From Paucibacter aquatile (GTDB taxonomy: Bacteria > Pseudomonadota > Gammaproteobacteria > Burkholderiales > Burkholderiaceae_C), in contig NZ_POSP01000003.1 in assembly GCF_002885975.1 (NCBI RefSeq), positions 1,798,001 through 1,862,000 on the forward strand: a DNA stretch of 64,000 bases, given 5' to 3'. The notes below the pieces were generated by a model. It ran no database searches. It was not told where the DNA came from and saw only the letters and a list, made by a program, of their open reading frames with translations. Below are positions 15,256 through 23,800 of this stretch, one piece after another. The number at the start of each line of letters is the position of its first letter. Position 1 is the stretch's first letter. A program made the translations under genes and the position numbers.

Positions 15256-17960
15256 GAGCTCAACTCCGTCAGGCGCACATCGGCCAGATCGATCAGCAGC
15301 AGCTGGGCCGGCAGGATCTGCGTGCCCTGCCAGCGGGCGCCGCGCGCACGCAGCCGGCCATCGGGCCCGGCCACCGAGGTTCCGGGCTGGGCACGCAGGC
15401 GGTCGAGGTCCACCCGTTCGACGCCGGGCACGCGCTGCATCACGCTCAGGACCTCGCTGCCGGCCAGCGACTGGCCATAGCCGCGCGCCTGGAAGCCAAA
15501 GGCCTCGGCCAGAGCCTGACGCAGGGCCGGGAACACCGTCTCGGCGGCATAGGCCGGCTGCAGACGCACCCCCGCGCTGAGGCCAAAACGCAGCAGCTCG
15601 CCGGTGGCCACGCGCAGCGGCTGGTGGGCCGGCCGCACCTGGTCGATGGCGGCCAGCAGATGGGCGTAGAGGGCCGAGCTGGGGGCAATGTCGGCGCCGT
15701 CCAGGCCGACCACGGTCAGGTGCACCAGACGCTGCTCGCCATCCCAGAGCCAGACCGCCTGGGCCTTGCCAATGCCGGCGAAGGCCGCGGCGAAGTCCTC
15801 GAAATCACGCAGGGACACGATGCGGTCCAGGGCCAGCACGGTCAGCGGCGCATTGCGGCGCGCATCCTCCAGGCGCTCGGGGTCGGCGCCGCCCGCGGCC
15901 GGAACCGGGTTGCTGACCTCCTTCACACCCAGCGGCCGCTCCAGCAGCAGGCTGATCTGCCCGGCCGGCAGATTGCCCTCGCTGCCAATGCCCACGCGGT
16001 AGCGGGCCTGCACATTCATGCTGCCGCTGGGCAGGCGCCGGCCATGGTGGCCATCGCCGAAGATCACGCTGACCGTGCCGTCATCGGCGCGGCGCAGCAG
16101 GTAGCGGCTGTCCCGCGGGCCCATCTCGCTGATGCGGGCGGCCTCCTGCCAGCGCACGCCGTCCACGCGCAGCTCCAGCGTCGATTCGGTGCCCGAGGGT
16201 GTGGCGGCGGAGATGTAGGTCAGAGGCTTTTGCTGCAAGTTGAAGCGCTGGAAAGCGGCGCTGCCGCGGCCGCTGCCCAGCACCTCGGCCTGCACCTTCA
16301 TCTGCCGGCTGTCGCCATGGCTGGCGGCCACCACATTGGCATTGATACGCAGGGTCAAAGGCAGGTAGTCATGCACCAGATCGCTGGCCAGCAGCAGGCG
16401 GCTGCGGCCCTCGATCAAGTCCTGGCGCAGCAGCTGCACCACCTCGCTGACACGCTCCAGATGGCCGAGCAGGCGATCGCCATTGCTGAAGCTGAACACA
16501 GCGCTGCGCTCGTCGCGCGCCAGCTCGACCGCGGCCAGGTGCTCGCCGGTGCGCAGCCGGCGGCGCAGCACGCGGTTCTCTTCGCGCTCGGCCAGCACAT
16601 GGCCGCTGAAGGCCAGCCAGCGCCCGGCCTCCAGCTCGGGCTCCGTGCCGGCCAGGCTCAGCTCATGGCCGCTGATGAAGCCCGAGCGCGGCCGCTGCGC
16701 CCAGGTCAGCTCCACCGATTCGCCCCAGACCGAGGTTTCGCGCAGCGCGTTGTTGAACTTGTCGTACAGCTGCTCGCCCATCAGCTTCAGGCGTGTGCTC
16801 TTGCCGGCCAGGCCGAAGGCGGCACGCGCATCCTCCTGCACCGCCTCGACCTCGTAGACCTCTTCATAGCCTGGCCGCGACAGCACGACCCAGCTGCCGC
16901 GCGTAATGCGCGGATAGCTGGCATCCAGATGAATGACCGTCTCCTGATCCCCCGAGACGCCGGTGATCCTGAAGGCCGGCCACTCGGGCTGCGTCTGGAT
17001 GTTGACCTTGGAGTCGTCCGGGTCGTCAAGGCCCAGAAAGGCCGCACGCAGGCTGCGCGGCATGGCCCGCCAATCGGCCGCCGCATGGCCGAACAAGGCC
17101 GCCTTGCTGCGCAAGGCATAACAGCGAGGCTGCACGCGTGCCGGATGGACCGTGGGCGAGTGGTTGCCCAGCGGCCGGTCCAGGGTGACCACGGTGTAGC
17201 CGCCCTGCGGATCGACACCGGGGTTCTCGGGCGCCACCAGCTGCACGCGGGCGACGCGGCGGAAGTCCCAGTTCTCGTTGTCGGGCTGCAGGCGGCGCTC
17301 CTCACCGATGATGAGCAAGGCATCGCCCGGCGCCAGGCGTGTGGACTGGCCGGCCAGGTACAAGGTGGTGCCGCCCCAGTGCGGCGGCACGGCCTCCATG
17401 CTCAGCACCGGCATGGCATTCCAGGCCGCGCGGGCCTGCAGCGGCGCCAGGGTCTCGAAGACCTGGGGCTTCTCGTCCTGGGCCGGGATGCTTTGGGTCT
17501 TGCTGCCGGCCGCTATGCGCGCCTGCAGCGGCGCGCCGGGCGAGGTTTCCAGGTTGAAGGCCAAATAGGTGGAGGCCGCCACGCCGGGGCGCAGCTCGTA
17601 GCCGATGGCACGGGCCAGCTCCAGCACCGAGCGGCGCTCGGTGGCGGTGCGCAGAAAACCTTCGTTGAGCAGGCGCTCCTGGTAGAAGCTCAGCACATCG
17701 AGCACGCCGGCCCAGGCCTCCAGCAAGGCCAGGGCCGGGTCGCTGCGCTCGCGCGTGCTCAGGGCTTGAAGGGCCGGCGCCTGGGACAGCAGGGCCAGCT
17801 GGCTTTCCATGAAACGCGCCTGGCTGCCGACCCGGGCTGAGAGGCTGCGCTGACCCGGCGGGTTGATGGCATCCACAGGCGTCAGCACCGACACGCCGGC
17901 ACAGCAGCCGCATTGCGCATCCGCGCCGCTGAAGTTCGAGGGTGACGATGGGGCGCTCAC
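15252..17960 (-). CDS. eCIS putative baseplate assembly protein (second, gpJ-like)
   Basis: A 902-residue baseplate J-related protein. Near the N-terminus a Cys-rich start (CGCCAG) is followed by SLSARVGSQARFMESQLALL. The mid/C-terminal core has RYLLRRADDGTVSVIFGDGHHGRRLPSG and YRVGIGSEGNLPAGQIS, the usual 'FGDG..G..P..G' signature of baseplate-wedge proteins (T4 gp6 / P2 gpJ fold). In eCIS it would form the wedge ring with its paralogue, the gene just before it. It overlaps neighbours on both sides by four bases, implying translational coupling. Confidence 0.8.
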   Translation of the reverse strand: MSAPSSPSNFSGADAQCGCCAGVSVLTPVDAINPPGQRSLSARVGSQARFMESQLALLSQAPALQALSTRERSDPALALLEAWAGVLDVLSFYQERLLNEGFLRTATERRSVLELARAIGYELRPGVAASTYLAFNLETSPGAPLQARIAAGSKTQSIPAQDEKPQVFETLAPLQARAAWNAMPVLSMEAVPPHWGGTTLYLAGQSTRLAPGDALLIIGEERRLQPDNENWDFRRVARVQLVAPENPGVDPQGGYTVVTLDRPLGNHSPTVHPARVQPRCYALRSKAALFGHAAADWRAMPRSLRAAFLGLDDPDDSKVNIQTQPEWPAFRITGVSGDQETVIHLDASYPRITRGSWVVLSRPGYEEVYEVEAVQEDARAAFGLAGKSTRLKLMGEQLYDKFNNALRETSVWGESVELTWAQRPRSGFISGHELSLAGTEPELEAGRWLAFSGHVLAEREENRVLRRRLRTGEHLAAVELARDERSAVFSFSNGDRLLGHLERVSEVVQLLRQDLIEGRSRLLLASDLVHDYLPLTLRINANVVAASHGDSRQMKVQAEVLGSGRGSAAFQRFNLQQKPLTYISAATPSGTESTLELRVDGVRWQEAARISEMGPRDSRYLLRRADDGTVSVIFGDGHHGRRLPSGSMNVQARYRVGIGSEGNLPAGQISLLLERPLGVKEVSNPVPAAGGADPERLEDARRNAPLTVLALDRIVSLRDFEDFAAAFAGIGKAQAVWLWDGEQRLVHLTVVGLDGADIAPSSALYAHLLAAIDQVRPAHQPLRVATGELLRFGLSAGVRLQPAYAAETVFPALRQALAEAFGFQARGYGQSLAGSEVLSVMQRVPGVERVDLDRLRAQPGTSVAGPDGRLRARGARWQGTQILPAQLLLIDLADVRLTELSS

Positions 17961-20422
17961 AAACCACCTCGCATGCTCAGCCGCAGCCGGCCGTTCTCAG
18001 GGAAATTGGGGTCGTTGTCCAGGCGCAGCACTTCCAGACTGGCCGCGAGGATCACGCCCGCTGCCCGCTCGCCCTGGGCCGTGCGGCCCCAGCGCTGGAA
18101 GCGCAGCACCTCGACCGAGGCCACCCCCACCAGGGACTGCGCCGCCTCGACCAGGGCCGAGAGCGCCAGGCTGCCGCCGAAGCTGAAGTGATCGGGGTGG
18201 AAGAAAGCCGGCTGGCCCTGGGCATCGAGGCCATTGGAGAGGCGCGCCAGCAGGCTTTGCTCCACCGCCGCGGCCATGAAGCCGGGCAGCACGCAGACCG
18301 CCAGCTCGATGTCCAGCGGCACATAGGCCGGCTCCTGCAGTTCCAGGTCGTAGCCGGCCAGGCGGTAGCGGTCGAGATGGGCCAGCATCTCGGCGCGAAA
18401 GGCGGCATCGAGAGGCAGTCCGCCGCGCCGGTCGATGCTGACGAAGACCGTGTACCAGCTGCCGGTCCAGCGCAGGCGGGCGGCCGCGCGCTGCACCTGC
18501 GGGTGGCGCTCGGCCATGCGGGCGTAATCGTCTTCAGTGACGGCGCGCTCCTGGCTGCGGAAGGACTCGGGCGCAAACAGGCGCACGGTGTCGGCGCTCT
18601 CGGGATCGCAGCCCCCCTGGGCTGAGAGGGGGTTGCGCACGCGCAGCACAAAGGGCCGGATCAGGGGCTCGTCGCAGACCAGCCGGACGATGCTGTCCGG
18701 CCCGACATTGCCGGCCGCGCCGCCGCCCTGGCGGTAGCTGGCCAGCAGGCGCGCGCCGGGCTCGGGCCGGCGGCCAAACTGGTTGTCGCCGAAGCGCAGG
18801 CTGGCGCGGCCATCGGCCTCGGTTTCCAGCACGAACTCCTGCGCAAAGCGGTCGCTGGCCAGCAGATCCCGGCGCGGCGTCCAGCGGCTGGCGCCAAGCA
18901 GGATCTGGTCGCCAAACTGGGCCGGGTCATCCTGCTCCAGATGCATATCGGCCGGCACCGCCCGGCGCGGATCCTGGCGCAGGGCGCGCGCGGCCGACCC
19001 GGCCTGGGCCTGATCGTGGCTGTAGGGCTCGGCAAAGGCAATGCCGGGCTCTTGCAGCCGCGGCCGATAGGGGCGCGCCGCACGGCCGGGGCGATCGGCC
19101 GGCACTTCGGGCGGCAGCAGGCTCTCGGCTCGCCGGCTCAGGCCCTGGTCGGCCAGCACCACATTGCCGCGCATCACTGAGATGGCGCGCCGCACCAGAC
19201 TGCCGCCTTCCTCGAACTCGGCGCTGACGCACAGCGGGAAGGGCAAGGCATCGTCCTCATGCCAGCGCAGCAGCCGCAGATCGGTGCCGGTCAGCTCATC
19301 GCGGGCTGGCTCGACGGCCAGCAGGCGCAGGGCGTGGCGGTGGCTGCGCTCGCGGTCGGCCTCGCGGCCCGTCGTGGCGCTGCGGATCTCCTCGGCAATC
19401 AGCACCTGGCCCGGCAGCAAGGCCAGCACCGGGCTGTTGACCACGGCCGCGCTGGTGGCGCCGCGCGGCAGGCAGTACCGCAGCTCGCCCCAGTCGTGCA
19501 GGGCGATACGGTTGTGGGCCGAATGCAGGCTCAGGGCATGCAGGGTTTCGAACACCAGGCTGCCGTCCTCGGGCAGGCGGGCCAGCTCGTCACTGCGCAG
19601 CACCGGAGCATCCGGGTCGCCGCCACGGGTCAGCAGCATGCTGCGCGCGGGCAGGCTGCGACCATCGGCCTGGGGCGCCACCTCCACGCAGACAAAGGCC
19701 CGGCTGTTGCAGCCCTCGTGCACCGCGTAGTCCAGCAGGCGGGCATGGCGGCGCAGCGAAACACGCCGGCGCGCCGTGCCCAGATAGGCCTCGGTGGCCA
19801 CGGCGTCCTGGCGGTAGCTGAGCAGGTCGCCGACATGGGCCAGCATCTCGACCAGGGCGGTGGAGAAATCGGCCGGATGGGCGTCCTGCCCGCCGGGAAT
19901 CAGCTGGCCCATGCGGTCCAGCATCAGGCGGCGGAAGCTGGCGTAGTCCTTGGCCAGGTAATCGAGCAAGGGCTCGGGCAGGCTGGCGGGTGGACAGTGG
20001 TGGGCGCTCTCGCAATCGAAATCCGAGGGGCATTGCGCCTTGAAGCTGAAGCGGATGCTGGCCAGCACCGGGTCGATGCCGGCGGGCGCAAACTCGGGCG
20101 CGGCCGGGTCGATCAGCTGCAGCTCGTACCAGGAGAAATCCCCGGCCTGGTCCACCGTCAGGGTCAGCACCTTGCCGCTGGCCTGGGCCGTCAGCACGCG
20201 GACGCCCTGGATGCGCACGCCGCCGACGATGCGGCAATGCGCGACGCTCAGACCGCTGACCGGGAACACGAAGACGAGCTTGAGCGTGCGCTGGTCCTTG
20301 CTGGCCACCTCGAGGTAGTCGATGCCGTTGAGGGCGGGCGGCAGCGTCTGCTCGCGCAGCAGCTGCAGACGGCGCGGGTTCTCGCTGCGGGCCTGGCGGC
20401 GCTGGCTGCTGGCGCCGCTCAT
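17957..20422 (-). CDS. eCIS putative baseplate assembly protein (first, gpJ-like)
   Basis: An 821-residue baseplate-wedge protein. Signatures include EPLLDYLAKDYASFRRLMLDR (about residues 155-175), common to the 'putative baseplate assembly protein' family, and SLRFGDNQFGRRPEPGARL with YRQGGGAAGNVGP in the middle, the FGDN/GN variant of the gpJ core. Its C-terminal third carries the usual arm (DDYARMAERHPQVQRAAA). It is paralogous to the next gene in arrangement and core motifs, as in Afp11/Afp12-type pairs of the Serratia antifeeding prophage. It overlaps both neighbours by four bases. Confidence 0.8.
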   Translation of the reverse strand: MSGASSQRRQARSENPRRLQLLREQTLPPALNGIDYLEVASKDQRTLKLVFVFPVSGLSVAHCRIVGGVRIQGVRVLTAQASGKVLTLTVDQAGDFSWYELQLIDPAAPEFAPAGIDPVLASIRFSFKAQCPSDFDCESAHHCPPASLPEPLLDYLAKDYASFRRLMLDRMGQLIPGGQDAHPADFSTALVEMLAHVGDLLSYRQDAVATEAYLGTARRRVSLRRHARLLDYAVHEGCNSRAFVCVEVAPQADGRSLPARSMLLTRGGDPDAPVLRSDELARLPEDGSLVFETLHALSLHSAHNRIALHDWGELRYCLPRGATSAAVVNSPVLALLPGQVLIAEEIRSATTGREADRERSHRHALRLLAVEPARDELTGTDLRLLRWHEDDALPFPLCVSAEFEEGGSLVRRAISVMRGNVVLADQGLSRRAESLLPPEVPADRPGRAARPYRPRLQEPGIAFAEPYSHDQAQAGSAARALRQDPRRAVPADMHLEQDDPAQFGDQILLGASRWTPRRDLLASDRFAQEFVLETEADGRASLRFGDNQFGRRPEPGARLLASYRQGGGAAGNVGPDSIVRLVCDEPLIRPFVLRVRNPLSAQGGCDPESADTVRLFAPESFRSQERAVTEDDYARMAERHPQVQRAAARLRWTGSWYTVFVSIDRRGGLPLDAAFRAEMLAHLDRYRLAGYDLELQEPAYVPLDIELAVCVLPGFMAAAVEQSLLARLSNGLDAQGQPAFFHPDHFSFGGSLALSALVEAAQSLVGVASVEVLRFQRWGRTAQGERAAGVILAASLEVLRLDNDPNFPENGRLRLSMRGGL

Positions 20423-20787
20423 GGCAAGGCCCTCGAAAAGTTGGCGAGCTGGCGCTCGCGATCACGGCGCACGATGTACTGCACGCTGACCTGCAAGCGC
20501 TCGTCCACATGCTCGATCTGCACACCCTCGACCTCGATCAGCTCGCCCAGCCACTGCTGCAGCGAGCCTTGCACGGTGGACTGCAGGGCGGCGGCCAGGG
20601 CATCGCTGTTGGGCGCGAACACCAGCTGCAAGAGGCCGCAGCCGAAATCGGGCCGGTTGACGCGCTCGCCCGGCTGGGTGAAGAGCACCTGCTCGATCAT
20701 CTGGCGGATGCGCGCATCGGCCTCGCGCTCGGCGCTGCGGCCTCGGCTGTCGATGCGGTAGGGGAACTCGAGGGTCATCGCTGCCAT
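20419..20787 (-). CDS. eCIS GPW/gp25 baseplate protein
   Basis: A 122-residue member of the gp25/GPW family (T4 gp25, P2 gpW, T6SS TssE, Afp9). The family core is visible: LEFPYRIDSRGRSA, then IRQMIEQVLFTQPGERVNRPDFGCGLLQLVF (the 'PGER..RPDFG.GL' motif). In contractile systems this small protein sits in the baseplate wedge and contacts the first sheath layer. It overlaps the baseplate gene after it by four bases and follows the PAAR-like gene by seven. Confidence 0.9.
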   Translation of the reverse strand: MAAMTLEFPYRIDSRGRSAEREADARIRQMIEQVLFTQPGERVNRPDFGCGLLQLVFAPNSDALAAALQSTVQGSLQQWLGELIEVEGVQIEHVDERLQVSVQYIVRRDRERQLANFSRALP

Positions 20788-20794
20788 TCCTCAC

Positions 20795-21118
20795 TCAGAG
20801 TGCCGACGCGCGCAGCTGCGTCATGGCGATGATCAAGGGCGTGCCGGTGGGCGCACAGACGGAGCTGCTGGACTGCAGCACCAGCGGCTGGCCGCCGGCC
20901 AGCACCCGCGTGCTGCCGGTCAGCCATTGGCCGGTGACGCAGGGGCCATTGCCGGCGGTTGGTGGCGGCATGGAGCAGCCGGCAACTAGATAGGGCGCAG
21001 CGATGGTGACCACCGGCTGGCCCGAGACCAGCACGCGCGGAAAAGGCACGCTGGGATTGGCCTGGCCGCCGTGCGAGCACAGCACCGTGGCGCCGACATG
21101 AACGATGAAGCCTGGCAT
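20795..21118 (-). CDS. eCIS PAAR-like spike-tip protein
   Basis: A 107-residue protein resembling PAAR-like (DUF4280-type) tips. It begins MPGFIVHVGATVLCSHGGQ and has short Gly/Pro-turn repeats (RVLVSGQPVVTIAAPYLVAG, STRVLAGGQPLVLQSSSSVC). The four cysteines and a histidine could bind a metal, as the cone tip of PAAR proteins does. Its place next to the gpV/VgrG-like gene fits the sharpened tip that caps the spike. It was not compared against structures here. Confidence 0.8.
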   Translation of the reverse strand: MPGFIVHVGATVLCSHGGQANPSVPFPRVLVSGQPVVTIAAPYLVAGCSMPPPTAGNGPCVTGQWLTGSTRVLAGGQPLVLQSSSSVCAPTGTPLIIAMTQLRASAL

Positions 21119-21141
21119 GGCGGTCGAAGCTCCTGTTGCGC

Positions 21142-21657
21142 TCAGATCACCGTCAAGGCGCCGGCGTTGATGTTGACGCTGGGGCCGTTGAGCATGATGG
21201 TGGCGCCCTGGCCGTTGCTGATGGTGATGCCCAGCTCGTTGATCGAGATCAGGGCGCCCGCGGTGGTCTTGAGCAGGATGCCGCCGGCCGGGCCGGGCAG
21301 GTCGGAAATCATCAAGGCGTTCTGGTTACCGGTCTGCAGCACGATGCTGGGCGAGACCGGCAGGCCGGCCAAGGCCAGGGCCGGCACATCGGCCGCACTG
21401 CCCCAGAAGCCGCCGACCCAGACCGGATGGTCCGGGTCGCCCTGCTCGAACTCCACCCAGACGCCCGCGCCGATCTGCGGCAGGCAGAACAAGCCGGCCT
21501 GCTTGCCGGTGAAGGGCACGCAGGCCATGGCCCAGCTGGACAGGCCCAGGCCCATGACATCGGGCACCTGCACCTGCAGGCGCCCCATCTGCATGGGGTC
21601 GATGTTGTTGAGCACCACACCGCGGTACTTGCCGTAGTACTTGCCTTCGCTGCTCAT
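21142..21657 (-). CDS. eCIS spike protein, gpV/gp5-like OB domain
   Basis: A 171-residue phage baseplate assembly protein V / VgrG-type spike subunit. The OB-fold core is clear (GKYRGVVLNNIDPMQMGRLQV, then AGVWVEFEQGDPDHPVWVGG), followed by a short beta-prism tail (ILLKTTAGALISINELGITI, SNGQGATIMLNG), which trimerises into the needle. It is much shorter than T6SS VgrG because the gp27-like part is a separate gene just before it, with a four-base overlap. It carries the PAAR-like tip encoded next. Confidence 0.9.
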   Translation of the reverse strand: MSSEGKYYGKYRGVVLNNIDPMQMGRLQVQVPDVMGLGLSSWAMACVPFTGKQAGLFCLPQIGAGVWVEFEQGDPDHPVWVGGFWGSAADVPALALAGLPVSPSIVLQTGNQNALMISDLPGPAGGILLKTTAGALISINELGITISNGQGATIMLNGPSVNINAGALTVI

Positions 21658-22766
21658 GGGGGCACCATCGGAAGGGTTGAGATGAGACCGTTGCGGGTCA
21701 GAGTGAAGTTCTGCTTGAACTCGCCGGGTTTGAAGCTGCTGGTGACCGACTTGACGTAGTACATGCCGTCGAAGGCCACGCCAGCGCCGCGCACGCCGAC
21801 CAGCTCGCGCGCGCGCAGCACCGTGCCATAGCGCAGCACATCGACGGAGCCCGTGGCCTGCACCACATCGGCCGAGCCGGCCGCCGCCGCCATGCCCTTG
21901 GACAGCGCGGCCATGGGCGAAAGCTTGGCCGTGTCGCTCATCAGGTTGATGGACTTGGGCAAGGACTGCAGCAGGCCCAGCGGCGGATTGAGCAGGCTGA
22001 CATCGGGAATCGGCAGCGGGATCGGGAACTTGGTCAGCGAGTTCTGGATGAAGACCACGGGCATGGCCTTCTTGGCATGGTCGATGCTGAAGTTCAGCGA
22101 CTCGACATTGCTGTGCGCATCCATGCCCAGATTGAGCGCAGGCTGGGGCAGGCCGATCTTGATCTCCGGGCCCCAGTAGGCGGTGTTCATGCCGGGCGCC
22201 GGGCCGGGCACGATGTAGAAGACATGGCCGGCGTCCTTGGCCAGCTTTTCCAGATAGGACAGATCGGTGCCCTGGTGGGTGGGGATCTTCTCCACCGGCA
22301 CCGGCACATCGTTGAAGACCTGGGGGATGACCAGGGGCACCATGCCGAACATGGCGTACTTGGCCACGATCAGGGCCACGCGAGCCTCGGCCGGCATGGC
22401 GGGGTAAGGCAGGCCGTTGAACTGCTGCTGGTCCATGGCCACCGACAGGTCTTCGCCGGTGATGGTCAGGGTGCTAACGCCGGGCTCGTTGGAGCCGCTG
22501 ATCTCCTGCTTGGTGATCAGCCCGTCCATCAGCACGCGCGGCAGGCTGTTGATGGTCAGCACGATCAGCACGCGCAGCCAGGGCACCTGGCCGCCGGCCA
22601 GCACCAGCAAGGTGTGCAGAGGGGAACGGTTCTCGATGGCAAAGCTGATCTGGAAGCCGCTGCGCGAGCCGGCCGCCGAGGTCACCTGGAAGCTCTGCAA
22701 GGCCTCCATCACCGGCTGCGGCACGGGCACCGGCACGGCCGGCCCGACCAGCAGGGTGACATGCAT
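21654..22766 (-). CDS. eCIS late-control-D-like hub protein (gp27-like)
   Basis: A 370-residue phage late control gene D / gp27-like hub. Features: a start of MHVTLLVGPAVPVPVPQPV, then SFQVTSAAGSRSGFQISFA, the typical DGLITKQEISGSNEPG and LTITGEDLSVAMDQQQ, and a later YLEKLAKDAGHVFYIVPGPAPG. The hub adapts the six-fold tube to the three-fold spike. I chose the start at 22766 because the stop of the previous gene is at 22771-22773. The in-frame upstream start would overlap that gene by 41 bases and add non-family residues. Confidence 0.85.
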   Translation of the reverse strand: MHVTLLVGPAVPVPVPQPVMEALQSFQVTSAAGSRSGFQISFAIENRSPLHTLLVLAGGQVPWLRVLIVLTINSLPRVLMDGLITKQEISGSNEPGVSTLTITGEDLSVAMDQQQFNGLPYPAMPAEARVALIVAKYAMFGMVPLVIPQVFNDVPVPVEKIPTHQGTDLSYLEKLAKDAGHVFYIVPGPAPGMNTAYWGPEIKIGLPQPALNLGMDAHSNVESLNFSIDHAKKAMPVVFIQNSLTKFPIPLPIPDVSLLNPPLGLLQSLPKSINLMSDTAKLSPMAALSKGMAAAAGSADVVQATGSVDVLRYGTVLRARELVGVRGAGVAFDGMYYVKSVTSSFKPGEFKQNFTLTRNGLISTLPMVPP

Positions 22767-22770
22767 GCCT

Positions 22771-23115
22771 TTAAGCACCGCCCGCCCCTCCCCAGCCACC
22801 CGAGCCGCCACCCATGCCCTCGGGCAGGGTCAGGCGGATGCGGCGGCCGATCTCTTCCAGATCGCGCGCATCAAGATCACCGTTGGCATCGGGCAGGCGC
22901 CAGAACTGCTCGGGGTCGCCGAGCACGGCCGCGGCCATGCGGTCGATGTGGTCGCCCTCCACCACCCGGTACTCCTGAAAGCCGACAAAGCGCGCCGGGT
23001 CGGGCACGAAGCGGCGCCGCAGATAGACCACGGTGCGGCCGTCGGCCTCGCTCCACTCGGCGGTTTCGATGCCGTGGTAGCGGCTGTTGGGCGGGTAGCG
23101 CTGGTCGGTGCTCAT
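22771..23115 (-). CDS. eCIS LysM/tail protein X-like protein
   Basis: A 114-residue protein like phage tail protein X (LysM-type). It has an N-terminal RYPPNSRYHGIETAEW, then a fold ending YRVVEGDHIDRMAAAVLGDPE, the LysM 'V..GD....A....GDP..FW' pattern, with FWRLPDANGDLDARDLEE. The C-terminus ends in a Gly-rich tail. In eCIS loci, similar proteins lie next to the hub gene and are thought to attach the baseplate to the tube. Peptidoglycan binding is possible but unproven. Confidence 0.8.
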   Translation of the reverse strand: MSTDQRYPPNSRYHGIETAEWSEADGRTVVYLRRRFVPDPARFVGFQEYRVVEGDHIDRMAAAVLGDPEQFWRLPDANGDLDARDLEEIGRRIRLTLPEGMGGGSGGWGGAGGA

Positions 23116-23143
23116 GGTGTGCTTCTCGGTGGGGGCGCAGGTC

Positions 23144-23800
23144 TCAGAACAAGGCGTTCAGGCCCAGGCTGGCCAGCGAGGCGCTGGAGGCCTTGCGGGC
23201 CAGGCGCTCGCGACCCTGGTGGTAGACCATGTAGAGGTGGCCGGCCTTGCTGCCAAAACCCAGGTCGTTGATATTGAGCACCCGCATGCCCAGCGAAACG
23301 CGCGCACGGATGGGGTTGAGCTGGGCGTCGAAGGCCTCCTCGACGATGGAGAAATCGGTGATGCGCACCGGCACTACCCGCTCCTTGCTCCACACAAACA
23401 GGGGCAGCGGCGCCTCCACCGGCGCAATCTCCAGTGTGCCGACGCTGGCCAGGGCGTTGTTGCGGATCAAGGTGCCGCTGTCGGGGTAGACCATCACCTC
23501 GAGCGCGGCCAGTTGGGCATGAAGACCCACCTCGACCACGGCGGCATGCTGGTCGGGCGCTGCGAGCTGGTCGGTGGCGTCGATGTCGGCGTCGAGCTTG
23601 AGGGTCTCGATCGGCGGGCCCTTGAGCCGCAGCGGCTGGCTCAGCGCCGTGCTGCTGCCGGCGCCCTGGGGCGTCAGCGAGCGGGTCAGCAGATCGGGGT
23701 TGTACTGCAGGGCGATCACGCGCTGCACCGCACCGCTGGACGGGTCGATCAAGATGATGCCGCCCTTGAGCAGCTTGGGCGAGCGGGTCAGGCCGGTCAC
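23144..23800 (-). CDS. eCIS contractile injection system tube/baseplate adaptor (Afp7-like)
   Basis: A 218-residue protein of the 'CIS tube' (Afp7/Pvc7-like) family. The start KGGIILIDPSSGAVQRVIAL leads to LQYNPDLLTRSLTPQ, which is the family hallmark. VLNINDLGFGSKAG and YMVYHQGRERLA close the domain. Such proteins form a tube-initiating ring between hub and main tube. It overlaps the DUF4157 gene by four bases (ATGA), suggesting that both are made together. It carries no separate LysM, which is instead the next gene. Confidence 0.85.
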   Translation of the reverse strand: MTGLTRSPKLLKGGIILIDPSSGAVQRVIALQYNPDLLTRSLTPQGAGSSTALSQPLRLKGPPIETLKLDADIDATDQLAAPDQHAAVVEVGLHAQLAALEVMVYPDSGTLIRNNALASVGTLEIAPVEAPLPLFVWSKERVVPVRITDFSIVEEAFDAQLNPIRARVSLGMRVLNINDLGFGSKAGHLYMVYHQGRERLARKASSASLASLGLNALF